From: Prostheceraeus crozeri
Lineage: Eukaryota; Platyhelminthes; Polycladida; Euryleptidae
Length of the DNA: 64,000 nt
Assembly (NCBI GenBank): GCA_907163375.1
Contig: CAJQUW010008939.1
Span: 62,001 to 126,000, forward strand
Direction of reading: 5' to 3'
Shown here: piece after piece, positions 40,601 through 53,689 of the stretch
How positions within the stretch are numbered: position 1 is the stretch's first letter
How the letters are laid out: each line of letters opens with the position of its first letter
Translations under genes and position numbers: made by a program
Notes under the pieces: generated by a model
Told to the model about the DNA's origin: nothing
Database searches by the model: none
The model's input: only the letters and a program-made list of their open reading frames with translations

Positions 40601-42489
40601 CACTTAATAGGACGCCACATGATTCCGTCTTGCCATTCTTCTCGATGGGCACGATGCATTTGTATTTGGTGCGATCATCATTCAATACAAAGTGCTCATA
40701 TCTAGCTATCTTCTTATCTGAAAAGGATGAACAAATATAGTACATGTATAGTTAACAGCGCAGCACAGATAAAATTAAAGAAAAAAGAAATATACATGTT
40801 CAGTTTGTTACTTATTCCTGTTATGGTATATCCTGGGTTATGTAGAGTGGTGAGCCAAGTGTAAAGATGCAGAAATGCGCTCTCCAAAATTCTGAGTACT
40901 ACGTATAATAGGCTGAACCTGAACTAGTTCAATTCTACGCAGAGTAGCGAAACAATGCCTGGAGTTACTCAGTTAGATATTTTTTAAGTATAATGATTTA
41001 AGTGACTTAACTTAACTCAACTTAACTTTACTCAATCATGTTGAGTAACCCTCAAACGACCTAACTAGTACGATGTATAAGCCTACGGACAGATGGCCTA
41101 CATCTAGAAAAGCTGAGTTCAAGCTTTAGTTCATATAAAACATACTATAGCTACCTAATATAGTCTACATTATTTAATCAATTGCAGGGCGCTAGACGAC
41201 AAATGGTAAATAATAGGGTAAGTCTTAATAATAATACGTTTAAAACCTTTAACAACTAGGCTGTCCTTAAGGCCTGCATACAAACCTAGTGGCCCGCCTT
41301 ACTTAAGGAAAGTGGCCCTCCAGGACCCTTGCGGGCCACTTTAAGCGGCCCACTCCCTTAACCTGGTTGCCAACCACTGCTCTACAGTATATAGAGTATA
41401 GACTATCCATTAACTTAATTAAATGTAAAATACAAAAAGTCTGCATTTTTCAGCTGTTTAGTTGCGGTGTTTGTTCATGAGATGAAGCTCCGTTTGGCAG
41501 CCACATATAACGTAAGACAACTGGCGATGCGATGCTCACGGATGTCGACAAAAATGTGAGTGAGCGTGAGCGATGAAAGTAATTTTACTCTACACTGATT
41601 AATTACAAATTACAAGTACCGTATACAATGTAGGCATAGCCTAAGTAGGAATTTAAAAAAATAATGATTAAACGTCCCTTCTGGCTTAGGGGGCATTTTC
41701 GTTTCCACCGTGACGTGTACCTGAGACGTTGAGACGAAGTGGGACGATGAGATGCCGTAGATCAGAGACCGCTGTCGTGGATTAAGAATTCCGAGAAAAT
41801 GAGATTCAAAAAATATAGCATCCAAATATATCAGCCAATGATAAGGAAGTACCGTATACGGAGGGATGGACGGGTGAACCGTGAACCCACAGTGGGTGAT
41901 GCGGTGTTCGCTGTCTCCTAGGACAATGCACAGAATGTGGGACAACGTACACACTCCAACAACTTTTGACTAAAGGGGAAGTTCTGAACTTGTGCATTGA
42001 TGATTGATCACTATGACAACGCGTCAGCCCCAGACAATAGCATCAGGCGTAAGAAGCGTGCTAAGCGCACGCCAAGATGAGAAACGTCCTCTATGCGTGA
42101 TAGCCATTGAGATAGAAAAGGGGAGAGCGCTGACCTCACTAGAGGCTTGCACCTCACTACGATCACTGACTGGCCTAATCTATCTCAATGGTGATAGCAT
42201 TCAGAGCACATAGCATAGAGTGTATTAGGGACCTATCAAGGCAAGAAGAAACAAAGGCCTGTCACCTTGAACTTTTTGAACCTACATGTAGTAGAGTATA
42301 CATTAATAACTAATTATGCCTTCCAGTCTGTTTTAGTGAAAATATGACTATTTGCAAAGAGAAGGAAATCCTTGTGCGATAAAACAATTTATTTTTCCAG
42401 CTAAAATTTAAGGTCGGTGTCGGTGTCGTCCCTAAAAATCACGACTCCGACACCGGGAAAAAGGGCACGACACCGACACCCCAGCCCTG
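37634..42489 (-). mobile_element. hAT transposon, complete, 8-bp TSD
   Basis: Ends CAGAGCTGGGGTGTCG (37634) and CAGGGCTGGGGTGTCGGTGT (read from 42489). Both are flanked by TTAAGTAG (37626-37633 and 42490-42497), the 8-bp duplication diagnostic of hAT. Subterminal GACACCGACACCG repeats occur at both ends. 4856 bp, with a spliced transposase gene on the minus strand. Confidence 0.93.
38150..40717 (-). pseudogene. hAT transposase gene, multi-exon, one frameshift
   Basis: Exons can be placed by splice signals: 40717-40105 (acceptor TTTTCAG, donor GTGAGC), 39811-39607 (CTACAG, GTAAGC) and 39206-38150 (TTTCGCAG). A short first exon should lie farther right. The first listed exon has a BED-type zinc finger (YKCIVP...CGVLLSAW...LMRHLQRCH) and a PIP-like QQSIKSFF. 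Then come LKTDACTRHRKNYLGVNVQF and VLCCVVDNASNM of the RNase-H-like core. The last exon has MRCAIHTLQLAIRDGL, NTRWGSTYLMVLRL and, at the end, the dimerisation region (ASCLPPTQVSVQRLFSSLHF). A frameshift near 40280 after GKPVAN breaks the first exon. Otherwise it is well preserved. Confidence 0.88.
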
Positions 42490-42497
42490 TTAAGTAG

Positions 42498-44029
42498 TAA
42501 GTAATATCTTTGCTTTGATGTCTTAGCCCTCGGCCGTTGTTGCTACATCACGTTGTTGCAGGAATGAGAATTTTTCGAGTAAAGTCTGGCAAAAGTATTC
42601 CTAATTTTCTCCTCTCCAGTTTTGGATCGGATCGGATTGAGTAGGTCTGCCCCAATCCGATGGCACACTGCTACTGCCAAGTATCCCGATTCTTTACTCT
42701 CTAAAAAATATGTGACTAAATTTCTGTCGATGCTTTGCTTTGACGATTTTGAACACCTTGAAGTCATGCCTTCTAGTCACAAAATTCGATGTTTCGTCAT
42801 AGAGGCGTAAAAAATGGGCAAAATTTCACGGAAATCATGGTCGAATTGATCAGTTGAAATCAGAATGGACTGTGAATAATCAACTCGTCCTTCGAATAGG
42901 AGCTGTTGAAGCAACTAAACAACGTTCTCTAAGCTGGAATCATGCTTTTTGCGCAAAATTTCATTGCTGTTTCATGAAAGGTGCAAATGACGCATGATGA
43001 ACTAGACGTGGAGCAACATCAGATCTCTATGCGGACTCCTCAAGATACTCAAGTGAACGCCGTTTAAGATTCTCTCAAAGTACAAGCGGATGTGACATGG
43101 ATTGTGGTTCGGTTTGTCCCCTGACACAGGATAAGCTGGAAGCCAGCCATGAAATTTTGGATTAATGGGAAAGCTTCAAGCAAAATTTTCTCAAATATGT
43201 TCCATCACTGAAAGAATTAGAAAGTTGAACTTCTGCTTGAATGGCAACTTTTCAATAAATTATCGAATTTGTCTATGGCCCTGATTGAAAATGCTCATTG
43301 CCTCGTTTTTCCTCAGGAGCTATATTTTTGAGCGGGACTTGTTCTATTTCCCAGGGACGACCGCACAGAAACGCTGTTAAGCTAACAAATTTCTAACAGT
43401 GTCATTCACCCATTCAAATTTTCTTGTCACTAACGACTCACTGTCTAACACTGTTTCTGTGCGGTCGCCCCAGAACTTTTACAAGCAGAAATCATGAGAA
43501 TAATTGAAAATATTGTTGTTATTTGTCACTGTTTCATGAGTTCTCTTCCATGTCGATCGCAAATTTACAAGATGTCATAAGTAGCGGATCTAGACTTATA
43601 CAACCAATGACAGTTTCCCATAACATATAAAAATTGGTAGGCCTGTTTTGGATTTCCTGCAAGCCTGTGTCGTCATAAATGTCAGCTCACATCAATTATT
43701 TCTGGTACATCAAGCGATGAATAAACCAATCAAATATGTTTGATATAAGGCTATTCTGATGTATTTGGAAATTATCTGAATTATTGAAGTATTAGTGTAA
43801 CTATGTGCAGCGTTAGATATATTTAAGTTGCGAATAAATCAACTGAATTTTTAAATGACGTTCTGGGCGAAAATCCAATGCCATTTACACTTACTGGAGG
43901 ATACATTTTACGTTCATTACATTTTTAGTTTACATTTTGAACTAATGTCCTTGTGCGAATGATTTGCCATTGAAGCTTATTTGCAATTCAAAATTTAGCA
44001 ATACTCGTCACTTTAAATAGTAAATGAGC
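42498..44029. other. Mostly empty, one small MITE
   Basis: No gene is supported in this 1.5 kb. The only structure is the small inverted-repeat element listed at 43353-43472. Confidence 0.45.
43353..43472. repeat. Small MITE-like inverted repeat
   Basis: GGGACGACCGCACAGAAACG near the left and its inverted counterpart GGCGACCGCACAGAAACAGT at the right bound about 120 bp. Inner CTAACAGTGT copies occur as well. No coding capacity. It fits a miniature inverted-repeat element. The target duplication is unclear. Confidence 0.6.
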
Positions 44030-44480
44030 CTATTTGCCTGTGATCGTTTTCACTGAAGCTATGGTTTCCCCTAAAATCAGATGATGTGTAGAGGGCTTTC
44101 CAATTTCGTGAAATGGGGAATTCTGAATTTTTGGATTGTTATAGTCTGTTTTTGACTCCCAAGTCACAATGAACATCCTTAGGCTTATGCAGTAATGAGT
44201 GGTGCCTGCGATCACAATGCTTGCAGTTTCGAGACCCATCACCTGTGTCCAAGCAATCATCGCAAAGTAGATAATTTCTTGCGGATTCAGTGGCAGTATG
44301 CTGCACAAGAATGACATGCAACATATTGTTTCGGATTCCGATAGAATTTCGCCTGTACATGAGCCGCAAATGTGTTCCTTTTACCGCTGCTAGATTCAAG
44401 TGTGAGAGATCATTCTTCCAAAAATTTGCGTTATATTCATTTGACTGCATTGCTTTGTTGGGAAATCTCAATATTCTCAT
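44030..44480 (-). pseudogene. BEL/Pao gag-pol boundary fragment
   Basis: The minus-strand frame 44139-44480 ends in CDDCLDTGDGSRNCKHCDRR followed by HHSLLH, the zinc-knuckle motif of BEL/Pao Gag proteins. It is not part of the complete BEL/Pao copy to the right, which has its own zinc knuckles. No LTR is recognised around it, so it is an isolated remnant. Confidence 0.55.
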
Positions 44481-45402
44481 TGCCTTCGAGATCCTTGATC
44501 CAAAATTCTCACTTATCAGGTGTACCAGAATGGCATCCTAATAGTGAACCGGCGCATCTAATGTTAAAATAGCCTCAGTGTTTCTTTCATAGGTTTCTTA
44601 AGTCTATTACATTTTCGAATTTTAGACTACTCCACAAGCATATTGTTAGCAGATGTTTGCATTTTCGTACCGGTCTAGTAATAGATTACGCACTGCAATT
44701 TTTATCACTTTCTGTGATGGAGCATGATATTCTTACATCATCGTCTCATAGAGACGTCTTCAAATAATGCGGTTTTTGGGCATTATTCAATAGACAATTC
44801 TGATCTGATGCCTTAAATAGTGTAAGCCCCAAAATGAGGACCAAAAGTTTTGCTAACTGCTAAAAAGTGGAGCTTTAACATGTGGGAGTTTCACTTCAAC
44901 CGTACCTGGTGAAGCAAGGACCTTGCGAATATTCTCTATCCGTTAAAGTTGATCACTAAACGTTGAATTTGCTTCTACATGCATGTCATGTTATTCTTCA
45001 CAATTTTTCCCCGTGTGTGCGCTAAATTCATCTATTGAAATTATGTTTTCACATGCACTTACTCTTTCCATGCTTCTTCCAAAGATTCAAGTAAAACTCC
45101 AACCATTACTAGATTCAATTGCGAGTCATTCCTCTTCCTAAAATTTGCGTAAATCTTCAAGTTACTTCACTGCAACTAAGTGCTAGAGTTTTTACGACAG
45201 TCAACTGATTGATGACTTCGATTGCAGACCTTTAAGTCTAGGGATTGAGTCCTTTTCGTGCTGCTACGTAGCTTTTAGTTCCGACATTTCAAAACTTGAA
45301 TAACACCGGTGAATGATAAACGATCCCGATCTTCGTCTAATGCCTTGTCTATGCCTCAATGTTTTCTGAATTGAAGTCTTTGATTCTAAAGTATAAAGAT
45401 GA

Positions 45403-45676
45403 TGTAGCTGACCTGGTCGTAAAATATCAAGGCATCACGTTTTTCATCACGGGTACATTTCTATTAATCATCATATTTACACTATTGAAGACATAATATT
45501 TGCATAATTATTTTCATCGTATTGTACCGTAAAAAACTTGTGATGGACCAGGGTTGCTAGGAACAGGATTACAAAATTTAACAGATGTTCTAAGTTGCTA
45601 GGAAACTGAATCTGGTTACCATCACTCAAAAACAATTTGATGCAGAAAAACAAGATTCTTGAAGAATTCATTTACA
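45403..45676 (-). repeat. 3' LTR of BEL/Pao element
   Basis: On the minus strand it starts TGTAAATGAATTC and ends GGTCAGCTACA. Same length as the 5' LTR, with about six substitutions. Confidence 0.95.
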
Positions 45677-46195
45677 CTCCCACCAAATCAAACAACATTT
45701 GATTTTTCACACAAAACTTCAAGCAATTAACTTCCAATAATACAGAGATTGACTTAACGCTGCATGCTGACATAGAATCATTATGAAATCACGAGTATAT
45801 TAGAGCAATGCAGTGTTAATTCACATCCAGACAATTTTCAAAATGTCATTAAAATGCTCAATATTTTAGTAAAAGAACAATTGTCAGTAAATATAGATCA
45901 TGCAAATCTGCAATGATTGTCAAATGTCGATGTCAACAAAGCAATTTCAGGCATTAGAGTATCAGCACGTTTATATACAAGATTCTTCACATCAAATAGG
46001 CCTGTAATCAGATTCAATCATGAATTAACAATGAAACTAAAAATACATCGTTTCATGCATGTAGTCCATGTAGAGTATCAAGAATACGTCACTTCAAGCA
46101 TTTCACAAAGCATACATGTAGTCAATATAGAGCATGCAAAGTCTGTGTAGTACATGTAGTCCTAAACTGATAACACTATCACTTTCTAACAAAAT

Positions 46196-49100
46196 TCAAA
46201 GGTTACTTTCTACTAACAGAACAAGTTTATGGATGCTGCGTTTCAAAATAGAGCATCCCTTTGATTCCTTAGAACCAATGCGCACTTTCACTGTTCTGAC
46301 TAAACCATCGTCATCAGGACTTGTCTCAATCACTCGCGCGATAGACCATTGATTACGGGGAAGCATCAGATCTTTCACCAGGACAATATCGCCATTCCTC
46401 ATGTTCCTGCGAGGTTTGTGCCACTTTTGACGCAGACTTATTTGGGCCAAATACTCTTGTCTCCATCTTGTCCAGAACTGTTCCAAAAGGAATTGAACTC
46501 TTCGCCATCTTTTTCGCAGATATAGGTCTGACGGGCCGAATTCACCAGGAGGAGGAAGTGGGGTACTCGATTTAGCAGTCAAAATATGGTTCGGAGTGAG
46601 GGGTTCATTTGTGCTGGGATTATCAATCTCGCTAACAGTTAAAGGGCGGCTATTAACAATTGACATCACTTCTTAGAATATGGTCCTCAAAGAAGAGTCA
46701 TCAAGACGTCCAGGATTCATTGAGAGAACAGAATTGAGAATGTGTCTCACAGCTCTTATCTGACGCTCCCAGACACCACCAGTATGACTGGCGTCCGGAC
46801 AGTTCAAAACGAAGTCGCACTGTCTTTCAGCAAGATAATCCGATACCCGCTTGTTCAGAGATTTGAACTCGTTCATTGCACCGACAAAATTAGTGCCATT
46901 GTCACAGCGAACTTGTCGCACTGCACCTCGAATCGCTATGAAACATCTAAGTCCGTTAATGAAAGAATCAGTCGACAAATCATCCAACATTTCTATATGT
47001 ACCGCCCGTGAGCACATACATGTGAATATCAATCCATACCTTTTCAAATCCTTTCGTCCTTGTCTTATAGTAAAGGGGCCAAAACAATCGGTTCCACAAT
47101 AAGTGAATGGAGGCGATGGTTCCACACGCTCGCTAAGTAAATCAGCCATCATCTGCTCCTCTGTGGGTCGTCTTTGTCTTCTACAAGACACGCACTGACG
47201 GATGAAGTTGCCAACCACCTTGCTGCCTCCGACAATCCAGTATCCCAGGGATCTCAATTTATTCAAAGTTTGTCCTCTCCCTTGATGATGAACCAGAGAA
47301 TGCGCATGGGCTAGAACCAACTTCGTTACATGACCGTCTTTCGGTAGGATCACAGGATGCTTGAAAGAGTCAGACAACTTGGCATTTTTTAGACGACCGC
47401 CAACACAGAGAAGCCCATCGATAATTACTGGATTGAGGGGATAAAGGGGATCATTCTTGGAAAGAGTTTGAGAAGAACGGAGAATAGAACAAACACTTCT
47501 GAAGATATTTCGTTGCATCAATACCACTATTCGTTTCTCTGTCATTCGTCTCTCTTCTACATCGGGTGCATGGGTACCTACTACGCCTTCTGCTAATCTC
47601 TTGATCCGTGCAAAGACACGCACGGCTTTGCTCCAATTAGAAAGGCGAGAAAGATCTACCTGAAAATGTTCATAAGACTTCGTCTGCAAAGATGTTGCAT
47701 ACAACTCACTTCTACCTTTTTCGGAAACTTCAGTTGGCCTATGGAAGGACTTTTTCACACGCTTTACTTCAGAATTATCATCGCTTAACTCACTATCAAA
47801 CATTCCCATCTTCAATTCTTGCTGCCACAAGAAGCTCGGACCATTCAACCAAGACGACGATTTTAGATCAGAAGCACTCAAGCCACGAGAAGCATGATCA
47901 GCAGGATTATTGCATGACTCTACATACTGCCATTGTGAGGGTTTGGATATTTCATGAATTGCTTTGACGCGATTAGCAACGAAGATATGAAATCTACGGG
48001 ATTCATTATTGATGTAACCCAAAACTGCGCGAGAGTCAGTCCAAAAGTACTCACGAGTCACTGAAATGGCAAGTTCTTTTTGGAGAAGATGACTTAGAAG
48101 AAGATGATCAATTCTAATCGTGGAATAGTGACGATTTGCTTTGGTGCGACTATGCTCTTTCCGATTAGGAATTAGCAGTGAACGTTTGATGAGGTAGCTA
48201 TACGCAGGTACGAGCAATGACCATACCCATAACTACTAGCATCAGAAAAGTGAAGTTCGACTATACTTTCTGAGGATAAGAACGGGGCAGGGATCAAACA
48301 TCTTGGAATCGAAACATAACGTAAGCTTTGGAAATCTTCAGTCCACTTTTCCCATTCTGCAGCTAATTCAGGTGGAGCGATTTCGTCCCAGTTGATACCA
48401 TTACGACACATATCTTGAAGAATACGCTTTCCTGTCAACGTGTATGGTGCCAAAAACCCATGAGGATCATATATGGACGCAACTATCGACAAAATTCCTC
48501 TTCTAGTAGGCAAAGCGTCTGTGGCTATAGAAGTTCGGAAGCAGAAAGAATCGGTTTCAATATTCCATGAAATCCCAAGAACATGACCTATAGGCAAGGA
48601 ATCTATTTGAAGATCTATATCCTTGATTTCGCAAGCTCTTTCTGAAGTAGGAATGGATTTTATGACTTCTTTGTCATTCGAGACGAATTTGTGAAGACGA
48701 AGTCCACCACTCGCGCAAAGTTCTTGAGCATCTTTAGTCAATCGAATTGCTTCATTTGCACTCTCCGCACTGGCTAAGCCGTCGTCCACATAGAAATCGT
48801 GCAAAACAAATGAGGAGGCTTGTGGTAGAGCACTCTCGTTCAACTTTGCTAAATGTTTCAAGCCAAAATTGGCGCACACAGGAGAAGAAGCCGCACCAAA
48901 CAGATGAACTTTCATCCTGTATTCTGTCGGTTCAGAATTGATGTCACCATCCTCTCACCATAAGAAACATAGGAAGTCTCTGTCTTTTTCTGATACAATG
49001 AACTGATGGAACATCTTTTCAATGTCGCACATGATAACAAGGCTGCAGGATACCTTCTAAACCTAGTCAAGACACCTATCAAGCCATTGATCAAGTCAGG

Positions 49101-50061
49101 ACCTGTCAACAGGTTTTGATTGAGAGAAACACCTTTGTATGTAGCCGAACAGTCAAAGACAACCCTAACTTTGTCTGGTTTCTTTGGATGATACACCCCA
49201 TGATGAGGAATATACCATCGATTTGTATTTGATGACGTAGCTTCATCAACCCGCTCGACATCGCCTCGGGCAAATATTTCATCCATGAAGGATTTGTAGT
49301 GTTCTAAATACTTTTCACTTTGGCTCAATTTCTTTCTCAGGTGTTCGAGACGTTTCATGGCATACAAACGGTTATCTGGCATCACTGGACGTTTCTTGAA
49401 CGGAAGCGGCATTTCAAGATGTTTGTCATGGCGTTGAATAATACTTTCCTCTAGTATATTCATAAATCGAATGTCATCTTGAGAAATCTTGGTATCACTG
49501 ACTGGATCATTTACGAAATCGAATTCCAGACATTTCAGTATCACAAGAAGAGCATGCTGGAATTTTCTTTACTGACGCACGATGACATGTTCTGACTACA
49601 TCTTGGTTACACTGTGAACTAGAACAACCAACTATGCTCCATCTTAGAGAAGTTTTGACTCCGTATGGCTCATCTTCAGAACCTGTGATTACCCGTTGTG
49701 GGGCGAGGGCTTGCGGACAGTTATATCTAATCAGTAATCCAACCTCACATTCTTGCATCGGCGGCAGGTGGTTTTCTAACTGCTTCAAATGTGACCAACC
49801 TTTGGCCGCTTCCTTAACTGGGATATGTGCACGGTCGGCAGGAATAAAGTTTCGACTGAAAACTTCATTAATAAGAACAGAGTCAGACGATCTAAAAGCT
49901 CTAACACGAAGACCTGATACTTTCCTACATTCTATGATAGTATGGGTAGACGTCATGGTTGAAAGACTCAAGCGTTTGGATTTTACATTTAAGTTGCCTC
50001 TTTCCTGTAATTTAGACAACAAGTCATCGAGGACAAAACTAGTGTCACTTGGTTTATCCAA
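46196..50061 (-). pseudogene. BEL/Pao Pol (protease, RT, RNase H, integrase)
   Basis: Order on the minus strand: protease-linked region 49507-50061; RT start 48912-49544 (DKVRVVFDCSATYKGVSLNQ); RT catalytic FYVDDGL and ALPTRRGILSIVASIYDPHG in 48172-48915; RNase H, zinc-binding HHQGRGQTLNKL...CVSCRR and integrase core (GTDCFGPFTI, VRCDNGTNFVG, GGVWERQIRAV) in 46673-48217; then the DUF5641-like tail (NGDIVLVKDLMLPRNQWSIARVI) in 46196-46669. The first RT catalytic segment (CDIEKMFHQ) lies in a different frame near 49030. Shifts near 49040, 48940 and 48200 and a stop at about 46670 break the polyprotein. The domains themselves are well preserved. Confidence 0.92.
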
Positions 50062-50120
50062 GAGGGCGTAGCTCTAAATCTCACTTGAAAAATCTGAGGA
50101 CGACACCCAGACAAGAACAA

Positions 50121-51930
50121 TCATGGAGGTATTGCATTTCTTACGAGTTTTGGCTGGTGAGTACACATGGAAGAGGCTGGCTCAGCTAAATAATCAGTCT
50201 GCTTCTTATCAGGTGCATTTACTGAGCGATTATCATGCAGACATGTGGGATGTTTCCTGTTACACTTTTCACAAGTGTGCTTACGCTTGCAGTCTTTTTT
50301 AATGTGTGCTCTGCGAAGACAACCGAAAGACAGATTTTTGTCACGAACAAACGCCTGCTTATCATGTAAACTCAAACGCAAAAAACTATCGCATTTATGA
50401 ATGTAGTGACCTTCAGATTCACAAAATTCACAGAAAGACGCTTTGCTCATGGAAACCAAATCAGTTGCCGAGGATGTAGAAAGGACATTTGCCCTATTGT
50501 GATTACCGGTACTCACCTATTTTTGTTCACGATTCTCAAACTTCTTCTCTTCACTCAACATATACGGCGACGAAATTGGATGACTGGCTATTCTCGCTTC
50601 CTTCACAATGAAATCAACAAAATCAGAAAAATTCGGATAAAGAGAAGCTGAATCTAAGAATTCTGCGACTTGCCTATTCCATCTGCGGACAACCCACTCC
50701 GGAAGTTTGAGAAGGAGCTTCTTGTTCTCGAAACAGTCGTTCAAAATATTCAAACAGGGCAACTGCGGCATGGCCTCTTTGCAGCCTTGCAAGAAATCAG
50801 CAAACTCGGTTAACCCTGCAGTGTCTTTTGAAGAAATTTTCGGCCACCTATCAAGTTTATCTCGAAACGACTTCTGAACAATGAAAGGATGTCCGAATCT
50901 CTCGTCGAGAATTTTCTTCGCCCGATCGTAAGAAGAAGAAGAGTAATTAATGCACAATCCTTCAATGCATTTGGATGCCGGCGGACCTAAATACCTCTGC
51001 AGATAAAACATTCTTTCATGAGGTGGAATCCCTTAGTGCTCAATTAGTATACTGAATGCAGTTTTCCATTCATTGTACCTCAACGGATCACCTGTGAAAA
51101 TTGGAGGTTTTGGAACAGGCATCCTACTGAGATTTAAGTTTCGAGTAATGCCTTTGCTAGATCATTAGTAGAACAATCAACCTGACTAAGCTTATCTGGC
51201 TTTTTTCGAAACAGTCGGTTTTAGCAACACATTCGTGGGTACTTTCAGCTAGCCTAAGCAAAGCCCATCGATAGGCTTGACGTCCTGTGTACAGTTATGG
51301 AAATCATCAGATTCACTTTGCTTAGGCCTATCACAGCTTTTGGAGAAATCTTGTGAACTTATTTCAATGTATGAATATACTTGATTCGGAACCTCTTGAC
51401 CAGTTTTAGTATGTTTGGAAATTTCAAAATTTTGCATAGGCCTACTCTCAAATTCTTGGGAATCAATGACTGAACCTCTGCTTTTTGCACGAAAGATTCT
51501 AGCGTCATTTTCTGCAAGTAATCTGGCATAAACATCAACTTTGGCTTGAGCAACCTTTACTTCCTTTTGAGCCATCAAGCGTTTCAGTTTACTCTCTTGC
51601 TCATCTCTTCTGTTCAGCTTTCAATTTCTCTAACTTATTTCTAGCTTCCTCCTCAAATTCAATTGCTTCTAATTCGACTTTCTTGGCCTCTAATTCAGCG
51701 GCCGCATCTATCAATTTTGACGAGGTAGTAGAACATTTTGTACTATTTGTGGTGACCGAACACACATCGTGCAAGGACGCAACTGAAGCATCAGGCTTAT
51801 TTTTGGAATCTAGATAACTTCTCATTTTTTCGGTATGCGAGATTTGTCTTTTTGATCTTCTGGGCAAATTGTACTCAGAACCAAAATCTTTTATCTCATG
51901 ACAGCTGAAGCTACGTCGCATTTTGTACAC
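50121..51930 (-). pseudogene. BEL/Pao Gag
   Basis: 51249-51930 is a coiled-coil-rich N-terminal part (AAAELEAKKVELEAIEFEEE, then MAQKEVKVAQAKVDVYARLL) with a frameshift near 51590. 50517-51011 has the capsid-like region (YLQRYLGPPASKCIEGL, AKKILDERFGHPFIV, KLPEWVVRRWNRQV). 50121-50516 has zinc knuckles (CEFCESEGHYIHKC, CLRRAHIKKDCKRKHTCEKC, then HPTCLH). Gag would assemble the cytoplasmic particle. Stops near 50517 and 51012 separate the parts, so it is not functional here. Confidence 0.85.
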
Positions 51931-51983
51931 AATATCAATTTACAAATTACTAAGCCTTTACTGTGAGCACAAGTTTTTTTTAC

Positions 51984-52257
51984 TGTAGCTGACCTGGTCG
52001 TAAAATATCAAAGCATCACGTTTTTCATCACGGGTACATTTCTATTAATCATCATATTTACACTATTAAAGACATAATATTTCCATAATTATTTACATCG
52101 TATTGTACCGTAAAAAACTTGTGATGGACCAGGGTTGCTAGGAACAGGATTACAAAATTTAACAGATGTTCTAAGTTGTTAGGAAATTGAATCTGGTTAC
52201 CATCACTCAAAAACAATTTGATGCAGAAAAACAAGATTCTTGAAGAATTCATTTACA
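51984..52257 (-). repeat. 5' LTR of BEL/Pao element
   Basis: Direct copy of 45403-45676, same TG...CA ends, followed by GATGA. On the minus strand transcription would start here and read leftward into gag. Confidence 0.95.
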
Positions 52258-52262
52258 GATGA

Positions 52263-53150
52263 TATGATTCAAGCTTTGAAGCTGGAAATTGATACTTTGA
52301 GGATCACAATAAGTGCATTGACCAAGCGTTGATCCGGAAAGCGAAAATGATCTCTTTCAAATGAATTGGCGACAAGTCAGTGGAGAGTTAATGGAAAAAG
52401 TCGGCTAAGAAGTCGAACAGCTCATACGTAGAGATTTGTCATATTCGGAGTTTATGAGTGTAAGATCGGCTCAGAGAATGAGAGAGGTTTAGAATTTAAT
52501 TAAAGTCAAGTAGATGCAATCCTCCCGCGTGTTGAAATGACTGGTGTAGAAGCAACTGAGTATCAGCGACTGGGTAAGCCAAACTAAAGAACGAATTCCC
52601 ATTCACTCCGTGTGAAAGCAAGAGACCAAAAGAAGAGAGCTGTTGACATAGTCATCGAAATTGAAAATACCTAGAAAATTTTCGAAAATTTATATCAATA
52701 TTGATCTGACACCGATGCAACAAGAAAGAATTAAATAATTGATCCAGATTCAACGCGAAAGACTCGGGGAAACGGGGAGATGAAACTTTGAAAAGTGCTT
52801 GAGCAAATTAAGCACTGAAAGACAATTAATAGGATCTGATATGTTCCCAACCATGCTTCACAAGTTTAAGTAAGCAGTTTGTACCCCCTCTCACATATCT
52901 TTTCGATTTATGCATCAATACAGGCTATTTTTTCGCTTTTTGAATTTAATAAACTATTATAGTGTTAAATTTAACAAAATTTTGACAAAACTGACGCATT
53001 TTGCGATAATGTAGTCCCGAAATACTTGCGTAATTGGTATCACTATATGTACAAACCAATGAGAAAATGTTCGAAAAATGTCAAATGCAGGGCTGCCACT
53101 CTTCCGGTTTTTTTAGAATAAACTAACGCGAGGCTGCCCAAATTCATTTC
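52263..53150. other. No gene seen
   Basis: About 0.9 kb downstream of the BEL/Pao target site. No supported feature. Confidence 0.45.
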
Positions 53151-53510
53151 ACAAATGAAAAGTCGATGTGTCACGACCGGTTTCAGTCTATTTCAGACCA
53201 TCTTCAGGTGTATGTACAGACATGGAAAAATCGACTTATATACTAAAATGATTAAAACTAAAGGAGAAGTGATCAGTAAAATTTCGTCGGTCACAGAAAT
53301 TGCGAAGGTCACAGAAAGACCCTCAGCTTGTATGACGAATCGTGTTCATTCAATGTTCTGTCAGTGCTATGGCAAAGTGCAATACTTTCAGCTATTTTCG
53401 TGTACTTGGTTTTGTAGATTATTGTAAAATCGTCAAAGTCCGCATTGTGCAGATGTTTAGAAATTTCAGTTTCATTAGGAATGCCGAATAAATGTTTTTT
53501 CATTTAGTGT
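53150..53510 (-). mobile_element. Penelope-like 3' fragment (inverted pair, left arm)
   Basis: The minus strand encodes the tail of a Penelope-like protein (TEISKHLHNADFDDFTIIYK, then IAESIALCHSTDRTLNEHDS, KLRVFL). It is followed by the characteristic end CACCTGAAGATGGTCTGAAA and CCGGTCGTGACACATCGA. A second copy in opposite orientation lies at about 53690-53960. Confidence 0.7.
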
Positions 53511-53689
53511 AGAGATGGAGACGTAGTCTCACTCACAATAATATGCTGCTTGAGCAAAGCTTACAGGAAATATTATACTACATCAGAGGGAGGATGAAAC
53601 ATAAACTTTCAACCTGTCTTTGTTTGGAAAAAGTAGTGTAAGTGTTTCTTAAGTGGTTCTGTAAGAAGACAAATATATTTTATGATTCG

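Larger units (their letters stand above)
45403..52257 (-). mobile_element. BEL/Pao LTR retrotransposon, full length, coding region broken
   Basis: Two 274-bp direct repeats (45403-45676 and 51984-52257) in TG...CA form bound 6.3 kb with gag, protease region, reverse transcriptase, RNase H and integrase on the minus strand. The target duplication is GATGA (45398-45402 and 52258-52262). A purine tract GGTGGGAG lies beside the 3' LTR at 45677-45684 (minus strand). The LTRs differ at about six sites, so insertion is moderately recent. Confidence 0.96.

Noticed and set aside
41250..41390. GC-rich patch ending in CCAACCACTGCTCT inside the hAT element
   Set aside because: It resembles a hAT-type MITE end, but only one end can be seen, so no element is called.
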